Assembly (NCBI GenBank): GCA_026545225.1 | Contig: CM048848.1 | Coordinates: forward strand, 14,922,853 to 14,986,852 | Direction: 5' to 3' | DNA length: 64,000 nucleotides | Source of the DNA: Cornus controversa | Taxonomy: Eukaryota; Streptophyta; Magnoliopsida; Cornales; Cornaceae | Shown here: positions 1-11,940 of the stretch, piece by piece | Numbering within the stretch: the stretch's first letter is position 1 | How the letters are laid out: the number at the start of each line of letters is the position of its first letter | Position numbers and translations under genes: made by a program | The notes under the pieces: generated by a model | Database searches by the model: none | What the model was told of the DNA's origin: nothing | The model's input: only the letters and a program-made list of their open reading frames with translations

Positions 1-1516
1 TCAACTATATGTAGAGCTTTAACGTCATTAGAACTCTGATATATTTGAACAGCTCTGTCTCTTTTGGGGGTGAAGAATTATGAGGTTGGGCTTTCCAAAA
101 TTTTGATTTCACCTTGAGGATTGAAAACCTGGACATGGGTTTTGTGGGTTACATTCTTTAATTTCTTGGTATATATGCAATAAATTCCTTTCTTTTCTTT
201 CAAGTGTATATGCAATAAGTTGCACCTAACTAAACTATACTTTTCCCCTTATCTCTTCTCTTACTGCTGCAGATAAATCAACTCCATGCACTACAAGAAC
301 TTTATGTGATGGAGACCTCTCATCATAAGTAGTCAGCATGAATCTTGCTAAACCTAGATGCTCCCTCCAACCTTCAATAAAAAAAAGAACAGTAATAGTG
401 GACACCTCCTAACCGCGTAAACACATTTTGAAAACCGTGAGCACCAAGAGGAGAGTGTGCAAAACAAAAAATATCAACACGGTGTAGGGCAAGTCATGAC
501 AGATGGTATTAGAGCCAATCCATAGCCGAAAATGGGGAGGTGTGCACAAGCCCATGAAATCTAAAGGAATCCAAAGAAGTTGCAGTACAATTTTGGAGAT
601 TATGCATGACAGAAAGAATAAACTTGAGGTAACAAGTGAAGAGGTTAAACCAATATGTATAAGCAAAGCAGCAGATGTATTTCCTTTGGATGTGGCAGTA
701 GACTGTACGGTAATTTTTGACTTTCTTCTCCCCATATGTTTATTTATTATGATATAATTTAAAAAGGCTTTTGACTTTTGAGTGCTTAAACTTTTAGAAG
801 CACTATATTTATGGTGCACATTACTTCTATTGTAGATCTAGATTCAGAATCTAATAGGTTCAAGTAAAGATACTGAACGATCTAGAATGGAGTGGATAAT
901 ACTTGACTGCTTATGTTTTTTATCCATTTCATTTATGCTGTGAAAAGTTTTAGAAAATCACGGCTGCAAATGAACCAAGATGTTCATAAAGAACTTTGGT
1001 TCAGCTCCGTATTGGACTCGTTTGTTTAGTTGATGAACTGAGACTGAGTTCAATAATAATGCTTGAGAAAAGAATGAGGCAAACCTAAACAAACTCAAGC
1101 TTAATTTAGCTAGGCTGGTGAATATAAATGTTCCATGTGCTATCATTGTAATTGCAGGTTGATATTTTTACATGTCAAAGGTGCTACATAGACTAGGGGA
1201 GAAAAAGAACATAGATTGAAGCTGTAAGAAAAGATAGGGTTGCCTTTGGCCCTATGTATAACCCCAGAAAAAAGATGTGCTCACACAGCTGATATGGTTT
1301 GCAGGAAAGAAGCTTCATTAAGTTGAGTTATATAGAAAAAAAAATTTCATTAAGTTGAGTTATATACTAAAAATTTACTTTCCAATCATTACCAGAACTG
1401 ACAGTTCCAAATATACAAATGACATATGTCACAGCAAATGGAAGAGGAAAAAAAAAGGAATTTTAATATTTTGGAATATAAAAAATACCAAACAGCAAAA
1501 GAACAGGAATACAAAC
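1..1516. other. AT-rich stretch without recognisable gene
   Basis: No coding region can be supported here. If the FANCM remnant to the right continued, its next exon on the minus strand should fall in this stretch. I read for the conserved helicase C-terminal segment that follows the third exon and did not find it. A primer-site-like motif lies at 504-516. Short open frames are present but look like chance. Confidence 0.5.
504..516 (+). other. possible primer-binding site of a decayed LTR element
   Basis: The motif tggtattagagcc resembles the tRNA-Met complementary primer site of plant LTR retrotransposons (usual form TGGTATCAGAGC). It follows a CA-ended stretch (gtcatgaca) after two extra bases, as an LTR end would. 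I found no matching second LTR and no gag nearby, so this may be chance. Confidence 0.25.
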
Positions 1517-2943
1517 CTGAACTTTGGCCAATAAACTGGGTAGCTTTAACAAATTCTCCAATTTTTGCCAATGCGTCCATTATGTCCCTGAAGCGAGTGT
1601 CATTATGCCAAGGTGGATAAAGTTTTGAATTAAAAAATAAAATAAGAAAGACACACCATTGACAATTCAAAATGGTTGTCTGAAGTCAGCATGAAAAAAA
1701 AATATAAGTTTGAATATACCAATGTATCATCATCACCTGACACTTCCCCTAAGTTTGAGAAAATGATAACCCTCGAGTTTTGTGAATCTTTTGTTTCTGC
1801 AATAGAACATTCAGTATTAAAATCTCCAGAAACAACAAATGTTCTTTCTTTCAGTCACAGATAAGAAAACCAAATTAGCATTGAAAATACACCCATCTAA
1901 TTTTCAGTCATTTTTATTCTACAAATAAACACAAAGAGACATTAAATAAATCACAATGCTCAATAGTATTAAGCACAAACTCAAGTATATTGAAACTCTT
2001 ATTCTATCTTGAACCCAGAGTAAAGGATTATTCATATCATAGAAAAATTGAATAGTTAAATAATGATCCATCCAACTGAGTAGATTTTTCCAGGTGAAAG
2101 AGAGTCATTCAAATGCACAACGAAAGAAAAACAGATAACAGAGTGAAACAGTAAATTTGTTTTCTAAACAGATAATTGATATTGGCTTAATAATACAGGT
2201 TTAGCATAGGGGTCATTAATTGGTAGTTGGTACATTGGTAAAAGCTCACACTGACAATTTTTAGGATGTGGGTTTGACTCTAAGAGCAGGCACTTCAAGA
2301 AAAATAATGCTAAAAGTTAGGACTGTCTCCGGTCTTTCCTTCTCAGCACTCACAAAGGCAGGACCAGCATTAGGTATGATGACCTATTTTTGGCCTCTTT
2401 TCATTTTGACATGACTAACAGAAATTCAATCCAGTTTTGTGAACCCTCAGATGCAATTCTTAATTCAGTCACAAAATCCCACCCATCTATGTTTAGAGCT
2501 AGCAGGAAGTCAAGATAAACAATCAGGGATAATTACTAAACTGAAAGTGAAGTGTAAAGGTTTATGTGAACCAACTAAAAATATAAGCTTTGGTGATCAA
2601 GAAAAGAGAACTAAAAATAAAACCAGTGAAGTTGGGTAAAGAATTGACTGCCCATATTCTTGTCATGGAATTTTATACAAACAAACAAGTCCGCAATCAG
2701 TCCACAAAAATATCAGTATGAACTATGAAATAGAGACAGAAAGTAAAAACCATGTTATTGCAAATCCAAAACAGCATTAAATGACAGAATAGTAAGATGA
2801 CGTGCCACATACTGAAATGATCAATCAGTACTTCTAACATTTTTGACAATTTCGGACTAGGAGCACCATGAGACAAGCTATGTTGCATTGAAAGCTCTGC
2901 TTTCCCGATAACTTCATTTCTACTCATAAGTCGTGCAAAAGAC
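1517..2943 (-). pseudogene. FANCM: FANCM-like DNA helicase, three-exon remnant
   Basis: FANCM is a DEAD/DEAH-box DNA translocase that remodels recombination intermediates and limits meiotic crossovers in plants. Three exons on the minus strand follow the order of the plant protein. Exon a (2813-2943) encodes the segment with SFARLMSRNE and HGAPSPKLSKMLEVLIDHF. Exon b (1737-1796) encodes TKDSQNSRVIIFSN and then the FRGSV position. Exon c (1517-1587) encodes DIMDALAKIGEFVKATQFIG. All have AG acceptors and GT donors, and their phases fit one another (1+129+1, 2+57+2, 1+69+1 bases). Exon b is 60 bases where phase demands 61: one T appears to be missing in its TTTAGG, which shifts the frame. No flanking FANCM exons were found on either side, so this is most likely a broken fragment. 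The family match is from memory of conserved motifs, not a search. Confidence 0.8.
2215..2400 (+). repeat. SINE-like repeat with pol III boxes
   Basis: A tRNA-like pair of internal promoter motifs is visible: TGGTACATTGG (box A-like, about 2228) and GGTTTGACTC (box B-like, about 2271). About 120 bases of non-tRNA sequence follow. It sits in the intron between FANCM exons a and b. I could not define target duplications or a clear tail, so the limits are approximate. Confidence 0.35.
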
Positions 2944-3392
2944 CTGCAACTCATTTTGACTTCTACTTTCAATCCATTAAGGCCATGACAATCTCTCTCA
3001 ATATTAATCAAGCAGATAAACATATCTAATTCAAGAAATATGGCAAGAGAAGCAAAGTCATACAAGAAAAGAATTATAAGTAAATATATATAATAAGAGT
3101 TTTCGTAGGAAGTTCGAACCTAATTTTTTTAATGCATTGAGCCATTAATATGTGTCTGTATGTGTATGTGCGTATATATATAATATATGTATATATATTA
3201 CTAATTTAACTTGGAAAAAGTTAATGGTCTCACTGTTTTGTGGCATGATTGATGGCGTCAGCCACTCAAAACTTTTAATTTAACTGCTAAAACTGTGTTG
3301 CGTGTTTTTTATGATTTACCTGCCAATGTTGTATAAATTAGCCATGTAATGCCTACCAGGTCAGAAGTCAAATATGTATACAATTATAAGCC

Positions 3393-3431
<39 letters not shown>
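3393..3431. repeat. (TC)n microsatellite
   Basis: An uninterrupted CT/TC run of nearly 40 bases, with one TTT break near its start. It directly precedes a minisatellite. Confidence 0.95.
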
Positions 3432-3432
<1 letters not shown>

Positions 3433-3602
3433 AATCAGCACTATTGAGTTCTCAAATCAGCACCTTATAAGTCTCAAATCAGCACAATTAATTTCTCAAA
3501 ACAACACCTTATTAAACCCAAATCAGCACTATTTAATTACCAAATCAGCACTATTAAAATCTCAAATCAGCCCCTTAAATTTCTCAAGTCAGCAACATGC
3601 AT
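3433..3602. repeat. ~22-bp minisatellite, about 8 units
   Basis: Degenerate tandem units of the form CAAATCAGCACxATTAAxxTCT repeat about eight times. The first six or seven agree well and the last is degraded. Scattered cagca words continue to about 3800. It is non-coding. Confidence 0.85.
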
Positions 3603-4220
3603 ATTTCAGAAAATAGTTTCAGCAATTCAGCATTTTAAATGGCAGCTATATAGAGCAATTTAGAACAGCCAAACTCAATTTCCAGCAACTTTAGATTTAT
3701 GGCAGCAAGTTGAACAATTCAACAAAGTAGATTTTCTGGCAGCATTAAAATTCTGGTAAAACAGATTTCAAACAGCAAGTATACCATCTAGAACACAATT
3801 TTAAGCAAGTCAAATAGCTATAACAGATTTTCCAACAACTTTACCATCCAACCCAGAATTCTATCCCTAAAGCAAAATAACATCAAAACTCATAATAGAA
3901 TATTAGCAATTCAAACCCTCAATAACAGAATGGCAAATTAAGTCCTCAATAATAGAATAGCAAATCAAATCCATAAGAGTGCGCCTATGAGAGGTGTGTG
4001 TCAACAAGTAAGCCCTAACAAGTGCGCCTGTGATGGTGTGCATATATATATATAGAGAGAGAAACTAACCTTAGAGTTGTTTTCAAAAGAACCAAACATG
4101 CCCTTAACAGATTGCTTTCAAAAAAGTTCTATATATCTCTTGTAGAGATACAACCACAAAAACAAGCAAAAAGCCCCAAAATACGATTATCCCTAAGGCT
4201 GAGCTGCAAGTAAATAAATG

Positions 4221-4309
4221 TTATATTTTCAGTGTCAATGGAATTAGATATTCAAATATTATATATTATATTTTCAGTATCAATGGAATTAGATATTCAA
4301 ATATTATAC
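4221..4309. repeat. 45-bp direct duplication
   Basis: Two adjacent copies of a unit starting ttatattttcagt and ending with atattcaaatattata differ at one or two bases. The duplication abuts the 3' end of the decayed CACTA gene. Confidence 0.9.
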
Positions 4310-4737
4310 TTTGGAATACTTACTAATCTTGATAAACTTGCTAGGTCATGCAATTGAATTTCCATGAGCTTGCCCAAGCAAATAACGGCTGGAGGAATCT
4401 GCCCTATACAAGGGTGCTTCGGATTTAAAGACAAAATCGACCCACACTTTCCAACAATCAGAACCCAGTGGTGCATCACCAATGAGCGTAGAAGGATCTG
4501 AGGAAACAACTTCACCAGTAGCAACAAGTAATCCTGTCCCATTGTAATGGAATAACTCGCAATCTTTTCTTTCAACATTTTCAGTAGATGGGACACGTGG
4601 TGAAGCATTGGGACAAGATTGGTTATTAGCATTCTGTGTTTGGCATGAAAAAAAAGAAAAATAATTATGACAAAGCATTTTTAATAGAAATGATGACAAC
4701 GCATTCTTATTTTCACTTACCAACAATGATCTAAACT

Positions 4738-4860
4738 CTTGCATTTGTTCCCTCATCTCTTCCCTCATTTGGTCCCTCATCTCTTCCCTCATTTGCTCTC
4801 TCATTTCCTCCCTCATCTCTTCCCTCATTTTCTCCCTTTCAAGTCGCATTGCTTCCAACA
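4738..4860 (-). repeat. short in-gene repeat coding Met-Arg-Glu heptad-like units
   Basis: Near-identical 12-base units (on plus, cctcatctcttc and variants with tttggtc or tttgctc) repeat about ten times. They encode MREE, MREQ and MRDQ blocks that form a charged coiled coil in the CACTA accessory protein. The opposite strand reads as HLFPHL repeats, which is a shadow. Confidence 0.85.
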
Positions 4861-5504
4861 TTTGCTCCCTTTGGTCCCGTATCATTGCTTCAAATTTCTT
4901 TTCATATATTTGGAAATTTTCTTGTTGTTGTACTTGGGTTTTCAATTTTGTAAGTGTTACCCCAAACCCAAGCCCTCTCACTCTTCCTCGATGTTCTGAA
5001 CCAAATACATGATTGATGGCATCGTCATGAATTCCTGCACTTTGAGTCGTTTGGGAATATGTCTTAATTATTTCCTAAAATTTCATATTTTAAACACACG
5101 CATTAGTAATTTAATATAATAAATATAAATGATTAACTTAAATTAAAAAACCTAAACATGTTACCACAGTCTCCTTGACTTGTTCATTTATGGGCTGACC
5201 ATCCTTTCTCATATGCGCTTTAATCCACACATCCACCCTTGAAATGTTATCGGGCATGTCAGACTCTTTTCTCTACATACCCAAACATGCACGTTTCAAT
5301 TATTTGTGCTACTAAATCACAAGAACTATGGTTAGCATTAAATAAGTGAAGAAAATAAACATTCATTATTACCATTGAATCTTCTAATCGAGCATAGCCT
5401 AATCGGCTTGCTGTGTGTGGGGTAGTTATTTTGCTCCTCAATTCTTGTTTTTGTTTTCTTTCTTTCTGTAAATACAAAAAAGTTGCTAATTTATATAGGT
5501 CATG

Positions 5505-5506
<2 letters not shown>

Positions 5507-5551
<45 letters not shown>
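5507..5551. repeat. (AT)n microsatellite
   Basis: A run of about 22 AT units in what should be an intron of the CACTA accessory gene. Confidence 0.95.
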
Positions 5552-5557
<6 letters not shown>

Positions 5558-6720
5558 AGTGCATATAAATACTCACAGCATGCTCCTCCGATAATCGATT
5601 GGCAACAAATTCTTGCCACTCATCCACTGAATTTATATTATCGGGCTTCATTAAGGCAATGGCTCGTCAATTACTTCTCATGGACAACACATTATTTGTT
5701 GTATTTGATTTGTGATTGCGCCACGCCTTTCCCATCAATCCAAATGATACGCTGACATGACAGTCGGCAACATCGAATCTTAGCTGCAAATATATATCAA
5801 ATTATCAAATAAATATCCTACTATCATAGGGAGAACATGTTTTTATTCTTCTAATAGAGAATCAGACACATCCTTCTACTAGCAAATTAGTAAAAATAAA
5901 ATACCTTTATAATATCCCATAATTCTTGTAATAGAGACTTAGGCACATCCTTCCAGCTTTTAATTGTTATGGGAACCCTCTCACGTGCTAGAACCCAAAG
6001 GCAAGAACTATACTTCTTACTATTATCACCAACTGGCTGCCCCCTTTCATTAAAATCCACAACTAGGCGCTCATTTGGTGTGGATGCTATCTTGTACAGT
6101 TGAGACTTTCCCCTACCCTTTCTTTTCTTTGTATTTGATTTAGCCTCAATGGAAGGTCCTTAAGAAGTAACGGGATCGGGTGAAACCCCACCAACTCTAA
6201 ATTGATCGCCTGAAGGTGTCCTTGGAGAATTTGAACCCCCGCCAGAAATGCGTACAACTGAGGGTGTACATATCATTGCAGCCATAGCTGCTCGATGATT
6301 TCGTTCTGCACGTTTCTCACACTGTCTAGATGACTTCATTCAAGTACATGCATTAAAAGAAGAAGAACATTAAAAATACGCATGTTTAAAGTTGATACTT
6401 AAATCAAAACAATTAATTTAAGATAAAACAACATTAAGTAAGATTGATACTTACTTCAGGATGTTCAGACATAGTAAAAATCTTTAGATGACCTGTAATC
6501 TTATCAAAGGAGTAATAATTCAGTTTATATTGGAGGCGCCACTATTGATTTAGAAAAAGAGCACCAGAAACAAGATATTACCAGTTTAAGATGGAATTTA
6601 ATGCAAATTTAGATAGGTACATAATCACAACCATTCAGTTTCATCAAAAAATATGCTACAAGTAAACAATTACAAACCAAAAAATATAACCAAGTAACCA
6701 AATACCCATTTGAAAATATT

Positions 6721-8063
6721 CTACAATGTTATGCCCTCACAATCAAGTCGTACATGATGTTCGCCATCATCAAGAATTTCACATTCAAGTCTTGATATAT
6801 CTAATGGAGCATAAGGCATATAAGCATTCTCTTCAAAAGTGTCCAAGTCAATTTTGCCTCTTGGTGGTACTTTAAGTACCACATACCAACTTGACGTTTC
6901 AGTATCCCTAGAATAAAACACTTGCTTAGCCTGTGACGCAAGGATAAATGGATCACTTTCAAATTGACTTTGACCTTCATGAAGGTTCACTAATGTAAAT
7001 CCATATTCAACTTTGATGCCGTTTCTAATATTTGCCCAGTCACAATGAAATAACGGTACTTGAAATGAGTAGTAGTCTAACAAAATTATATCTTTCAGAA
7101 CACCATAGTAAGATATTTTTTCAACAACTTGATTTGTGTCTCTTGCACTAGATCGACATATAGTTTCAGCTTCAATGGAAACACCACTATTTTATGTGCT
7201 TCTCTCGATATCCTTGGTGTGAAATCGATGGCCATTCACAATATAACCAGAATAAGAAATTACATCGTTCCTAGGCCCATTTGAAAGCCCCTTTAGCATC
7301 ATTGACACATTACTACTTGCATTAATCATAGTTTTGAACCATGAACTGAAGGTCTCCATGTGTTTCTTTTGTAGAGTGCTTTCATTCCTTGCAAGACAAC
7401 TGTCCAAACCCTTGAGTTCCTCCACATGCTTTCTAATAAGAAAATAACATGGTTAAGTATTTTGTTTTTCAATAATAGTTATAAATTAAAAAAATTTCGT
7501 ACCATCTTACTTTAAATATGATTCCACCTCCTCATTGTTGAATAATACATAACGGTGAGCAATGGCTAACATGTCACTAGACATGGTTTTTGAAATTCCC
7601 TTAGAAAGTGGGCGTCCTCCTTCTATTGTTTCAGTTTCAATATCTTCATTTCGAGAATGACGAACACCAATTTCAGGGACTTGTTTCATGTGCTCACTAC
7701 AAAATTGAATGCACTCTTCTACCAAGTACTTTTCTGCTATGCACCCCTCAGGTCTTGCTCGATTTTTAACATATCCTTTATAAACTTTCATCATCCTAAA
7801 TATAACGATAGAATTATATATATGTAAATTAAATAATATTTGTAATTGCATAACATATATAAAAGAATGTTATAAATAAATTATCTCTCAAATGGGTACA
7901 TCCAACGAAATTGTACTGGTCCACATAAACGAGCTTCTCGTGCAATATGAATGGTAACGTGTACCATAATCTCGAAGAAAGACGGTGGGAAGAACCTTTC
8001 AAACATACATAAAGTTTCGACAATTTCATTTTCAATTTTTTCCAATTGATTCCTATCAATCAC
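6721..8063 (-). pseudogene. CACTA TNP2-like transposase, C-terminal part (DUF4218 + DUF4216)
   Basis: This is the C-terminal portion of the TNP2-type transposase of a plant CACTA element. DUF4218 lies at 8063-7510 with motifs LEKIENEIVETLCMFERFFP, FRWMYPFER, YVKNRARPEG and EECIQFC. A linker with VEELKGLDSCLARNE and ISYSGYIVNGHRFHTKD follows at 7425-7195. DUF4216 lies at 7190-6721 with LDYYSFQVPLFHCDW, GFTLVNLHEG, DPFILASQAKQVFY and SWYVVLKVPPRG. At least two introns separate the blocks (7426-7506 and 7852-7885). A TAA stop at about 7190-7192 replaces the Gln usual before NSGVSIEAET. The catalytic Transposase_21 domain, expected upstream to the right, is absent, so this copy cannot encode an active transposase. 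Confidence 0.88.
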
Positions 8064-9309
8064 CCTTTGACATATTTCATGAAAATGAGATGATTAGTTG
8101 ACTGTCTTGAAAAGAAAAATATTTTGACACAGAAACTTAAAAAGAGGAAAGTAGACAATAATATACATAAACACTCAACACACATATATACAGTTATACA
8201 CATGTACATATGCATTTAACAGTGGATTTTATGATAAATTTACCTTTTGTAGTGGAATAAGAGAGACAGAGTTTATTGGAATCCCAAAGTGTCTGCGTTA
8301 GAGGCCTCTCGTGAATTTCAAACCCTAAAAATCCAACAAACAAACAAAAAAAAAACCAAGGAAATTAAACCCCAAAACCATTTACAATATCTGAAAATAT
8401 TGAGAAAAAATCCTATTTGTTTGATCAGGAAACAGAGGAAAAGAGAAGAAAATTTACTCACACTACACGTTGTTTAGTTAGCTCTGAAGAAAACATAAAA
8501 TTGAACTTCAGCACTAACTTGTACGAAATTGAACATGAGGGAAAACTAGCTCCCATTATTTTTTCGCTAATTAGTTCCCATTTTCTTAATTAGTTTCAAT
8601 TTCTTAGCATCCAAACAAAATGAGAACAGTCAAAGAGAAACTCACATAAAGCTATCTCTCTTCCATTACCACCACTAACTGAGTATCTAGCAGAGACACC
8701 ACATAGCCCTTTTATAGGTTTATGCAATTTGAAATTTAAATCTTTACATTATTTGAGTAGCAACCACCACATAGGGACTAAGAAGAGTTTGATTACTGGA
8801 ACAGTTGCAATAGTTCCTACTTCCTACACCAAATTTAGATAGGACCTTCTTCCTTCATAGATGATCACATTTATGAAGATCACAATTCTTCGCGTGTATG
8901 ACATGATCTTTGGTCAACTAGGTTAAGTTTTTAAACAAAGCCAGTATTTGGAAGATACATGAAACTTAGGCCTTAATACATAATGCAACATAAGACACAA
9001 GACAAATCATTAACAAGACAGTTGTATGGGCTGAAAATTTTGAATCTCATGTTTCAGAGTGTGGAAAACACATTAGACACCTGCTTTCGATTGGATCACA
9101 TCAGACTGGAACCACACTTCTAACCTTAAAACTTCCAAGGTCAAAATCATTTAAAGTTTCAATTAAAATATAGATAGATACTATATAAACATCTATAGCT
9201 GTTGATCAACCTATGATTGCAGGAAAAAAGATGAAATGAAGATTAGGACAATAAACCCAGCACGTGTTAACAATCTGAATAAAGCATGTTTCTTTCATAC
9301 AGTGAAACA
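8064..9309. other. non-coding spacer between CACTA remnant and LINE
   Basis: AT-rich with no supportable gene. The catalytic part of the CACTA transposase would be expected here and is missing. The string ttttgtagtg at 8254-8263 resembles a CACTA right terminus (CACTACAAAA in reverse), but no matching left end or 3-bp duplication could be assigned. Confidence 0.5.
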
Positions 9310-10520
9310 CTAGTTCAGAAGATTACTTCTAGAGTTCAAAGCTGGACTAGCAACTACCTTTCCTTTGCTGGTAGGTTGCAATTAATCAGATCAGTTTATA
9401 TTGGGCTTCAATTTTTGTTTTGCCTAAGGCTGTTATGAAGGAGATTGCTGCGGTTATGAGGAAATTCTTGTGGAAAGGATCAGATTTGTCCAAGGGTGGA
9501 GAAAAGGTTTCTTGGCAAGGGGTTTGCACTCCAACAAATGAGGGAGGTTTGGGGGTGAAGGATGTGGTTACATGGAATAAGGCTGCTATGGCTAATCATA
9601 TGTGGAGGGTGATCCAACCACAATCTTCTTCTCTTTGGGTTCAGTGGGTAAAACATCATTTACTAAGGAATAGAAATTTTTGGAGTGTGAATTTACCAAC
9701 TGATTGCTCCTGGACTTGGAGGAAATTGTTGAAGTTAAGAAGTATGTGTAGGAAATATGTTCAATAACTTCATTATGGTATGATTATTGGCTTCCTTGTG
9801 GCCCTTTGTGTATGAAATATAATAGGAGGATGCTCACTGATGCTGGATTGGGGGAACATGAAATGGTTGCTTCAGTTATTCAAAACGGGACTTGGGTGTG
9901 GCCTTCAACAAATACTCTGGAATGGATGGATTTAAGGGGAGGTATCCCTAATGAGTTGCAGCCTTGTGGTGGGCCGGATAAGATTATTTGGCAACCGAGT
10001 AGGGGTGAGTTTTCCATTCAGGCTACTTGGGAAGATTTGAGGCAACATTGCAATAGAGTGGATTGGAATGAGATTGTGTGGTTTCCATCAAATATCCCTA
10101 AACATGCTTTTAATCTGTGGGTAGTGAGTCATAACAGAATTCAGACGCAGCAGCGGCTTATGCAATGGGGGGTTCTGAATTATGGCACCTGTGTGTTTTG
10201 TAGAAGCAGAGTGGAGGATAGGGACCATCTTTTCTTTGAATGCAGTTTTACTAAGAGGCTGTGGAGGTCTGTTTCAGTTAAGGGTGCTCTGCAATGGCCT
10301 GAGATCTGCTGGGAAGGTATGCTGCAGTGGGCTTGTTTAACTATTACATGAAAGACTATGGTTTCAATGGTAAATAAATTGGTGTTTGCGGCTACTATAT
10401 ATGACATATGGCATGAGAGAAATAGGAGAATCTTTGAGGATGAATTTAGAACTTGGGAGAATATTAAGGCTGCTATTATCTATGGGGTTAGATGCAAGCT
10501 GATGTCATCAAGGAATTGAC
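9310..10520 (+). pseudogene. LINE ORF2 C-terminal fragment (RT thumb and zf-RVT)
   Basis: The coding remnant has RT-thumb motifs (PKAVMKEIAAVMRKFLWKG, EGGLGVKDVVTWNKAAMANH). It then has the zinc-binding zf-RVT domain (IPKHAFNLWVV, then CVFCRSRVEDRDHLFFEC with the expected Cys/His spacing) and a final block with WHERNRRIFED. A stop or frame break follows MCRKYVQ near 9765, another lies at 10349-10351 (LTIT then TGA), and the segment after it resumes in the same style to SSRN at 10519. There is no endonuclease and no RT catalytic core. Confidence 0.85.
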
Positions 10521-11940
10521 CAAGATCTACTATTAATCAATGGATTAGAATCGAATGGAGGCTTTCGGAGGAAATCTTTGTTCCATGATTTGTTGCTTTA
10601 GTTGGGGCTGTTTGAGAAAGTATCTTGGGGGGTCGATAAGAAGATTTATGGAGTTAAGTAGCATTTTGCTGGATAGTGGAATTTTGGAGGTTGAGCAGAT
10701 GTTTTGATTCATGTTTTCAAAATTTCTATGTTGAGGATTTGCAGGTGCAACGAGGGGAGGTTAGCTGAGCGATGCTGGTGGGGGGGTTGGGATGTTGATT
10801 CCCGGCAGTTAGATGTTGGCCTAATATTTTGGATGCTGGAGGAATGGAGGAGCAGGTACTATCACAAGGTTTGTGTGTTTTATTTTTTCTGTGCAAATTT
10901 GTGTTTGTTGTTGGGGCTTGGAGTATGCTTGTGTGCTGTGCATTTTTTTGTTTGTTGTGAAAGGTTGTGTTGGAGGGTGGTTGTTGGATTTGCTGGGTGT
11001 TATAGGATGGAGAAGGAGGTGGGTCAAGTACCATTTGGTAAGTATGTTGGTAGGGTCATCAGGTTTGCAGTTCTCTAATCTGCTGAAATGGCTCAACAAA
11101 CACATATTAGGAGTTCTTGCTACAGATGCTGATTGTGTATACGTTGAGGGGATGTTGTGCATGTTATTATGCAATATGTGTTCAGCTTGTGGGGGAGAAA
11201 TCAGAAGGAGCACAAAGGAAAACAGGGGCTGTAGCTATCTGTGGGAGCTAGGCTTGGTTCAGCCTGTGTACTGCAGAAGTGTTCTAAACTACAAGATTAC
11301 TGCAGCTGGGCATTTTTGATTGTGTATTCTACTCTTGCTGCAGCTGGGTCTAATGTTACGTGGGTTTGCTTTGATGGGTGTGTGTGCATATAATCATTCT
11401 GTGTTTCAGGTGGTGGGGGGAGCAGTTAGAAGGAGCTCAATATTGCTGGTTGGAGTGCTAGTTGCTAGCTTGGCAGTCAGGGAGGAGTGCATGCTCGGTG
11501 GGGGGTTTGTTTGCATGTTCTGGTATCTAATGGTGAAATCAAACAGAAGATACAGGGGCTCTAAGTGGCTGAGGTACTATTCCTGGATCAAAAAGGAGTA
11601 CATCAGAATTTACTCTGCATTTGCTGTTTATGTCTTCCCTGATGGGCTATTGTGTTAGTTACTATGCTCGTTGGGGGAAGAAAAAAAATGGAATCCAGCA
11701 TACACCAACTGTATTCTTTCTACCTTATTCGTGGAGAAGGGGTATACTAATAGTTGTTTATGGTAGTAATATTCTTGTAGGACTAAGCTCTATGGGATAT
11801 AGATTTCTTTTATGGATTTTGTACTTATGGTGGATATAGGGATTCCACAGTTGTTCATCCCCCTTGGGGAATGCCTCAAGTCAACATGTATATTGACTTT
11901 GGATTTGAATCTTAAATACTTACCTTTCAAAAAAAAAAAA
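9310..11940 (+). mobile_element. 5'-truncated LINE-1 (copy C)
   Basis: A non-LTR retrotransposon of the plant L1 clade. It begins inside ORF2, just before the end of the RT domain, at a LVQKITSRVQSW-type segment. It continues through the C-terminal zinc-finger region to about 10520, then has about 1.4 kb of 3' untranslated sequence. It ends in a 12-base poly(A) at 11929-11940 preceded by acctttc, the same tail word (actttc) as copy A. Truncation at the 5' side is typical of incomplete reverse transcription. No clear target duplication was found. Confidence 0.88.

Larger units (their letters stand above)
4313..6480 (-). pseudogene. CACTA (En/Spm) accessory transposase, plant Ptta/En/Spm type
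   Basis: Minus-strand coding pieces look like the second protein of plant CACTA elements, which is thought to bind element ends. The order from the N-terminal side is: a Ser/Pro/Lys-rich region (6340-6090); a conserved block ending in a SWKDVPKS-type motif (about 6000-5900); an exon with DEWQEFVANRLSEEHA (5651-5575); an exon with ITTPHTASRLGYARLEDS (about 5460-5370); and a long coiled-coil exon (4981-4720) made of MREEMREQ repeats. Introns separate the blocks. An in-frame stop lies near 6160 and another near 5663. It lies downstream of the TNP2-like fragment on the same strand, the usual CACTA gene order. The identity of the element type is firm, but exact exon limits are not. Confidence 0.7.

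Noticed and set aside
285..294. cactacaaga as the left end of the CACTA element
   Set aside because: Only ten bases match, there are no subterminal gacgggc repeats next to it, and the 3-bp flank does not match either candidate right end. A ten-base match is likely enough by chance in 64 kb.
503..757. 84-codon plus-strand frame and the overlapping 136-codon minus frame
   Set aside because: Neither shows family motifs. The first starts at a primer-site-like motif and the second is hydrophobic from T-rich sequence.
3433..3602. CRISPR-like spaced repeat (aaatcagcac every ~22 bases)
   Set aside because: Eukaryotic context, a period far too short for repeat plus spacer, and similar 'spacers': a degenerate minisatellite.
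4739..4999. Plus-strand frame rich in HLFPHL repeats
   Set aside because: Antisense shadow of the coiled-coil repeat of the CACTA accessory protein on minus.
10704..11839. A run of open frames of 70-150 codons on both strands
   Set aside because: They lie in the 3' untranslated part of LINE copy C, between the end of ORF2 and the poly(A), and have no family motifs (Trp/Cys/Leu-rich from G/T-rich sequence).
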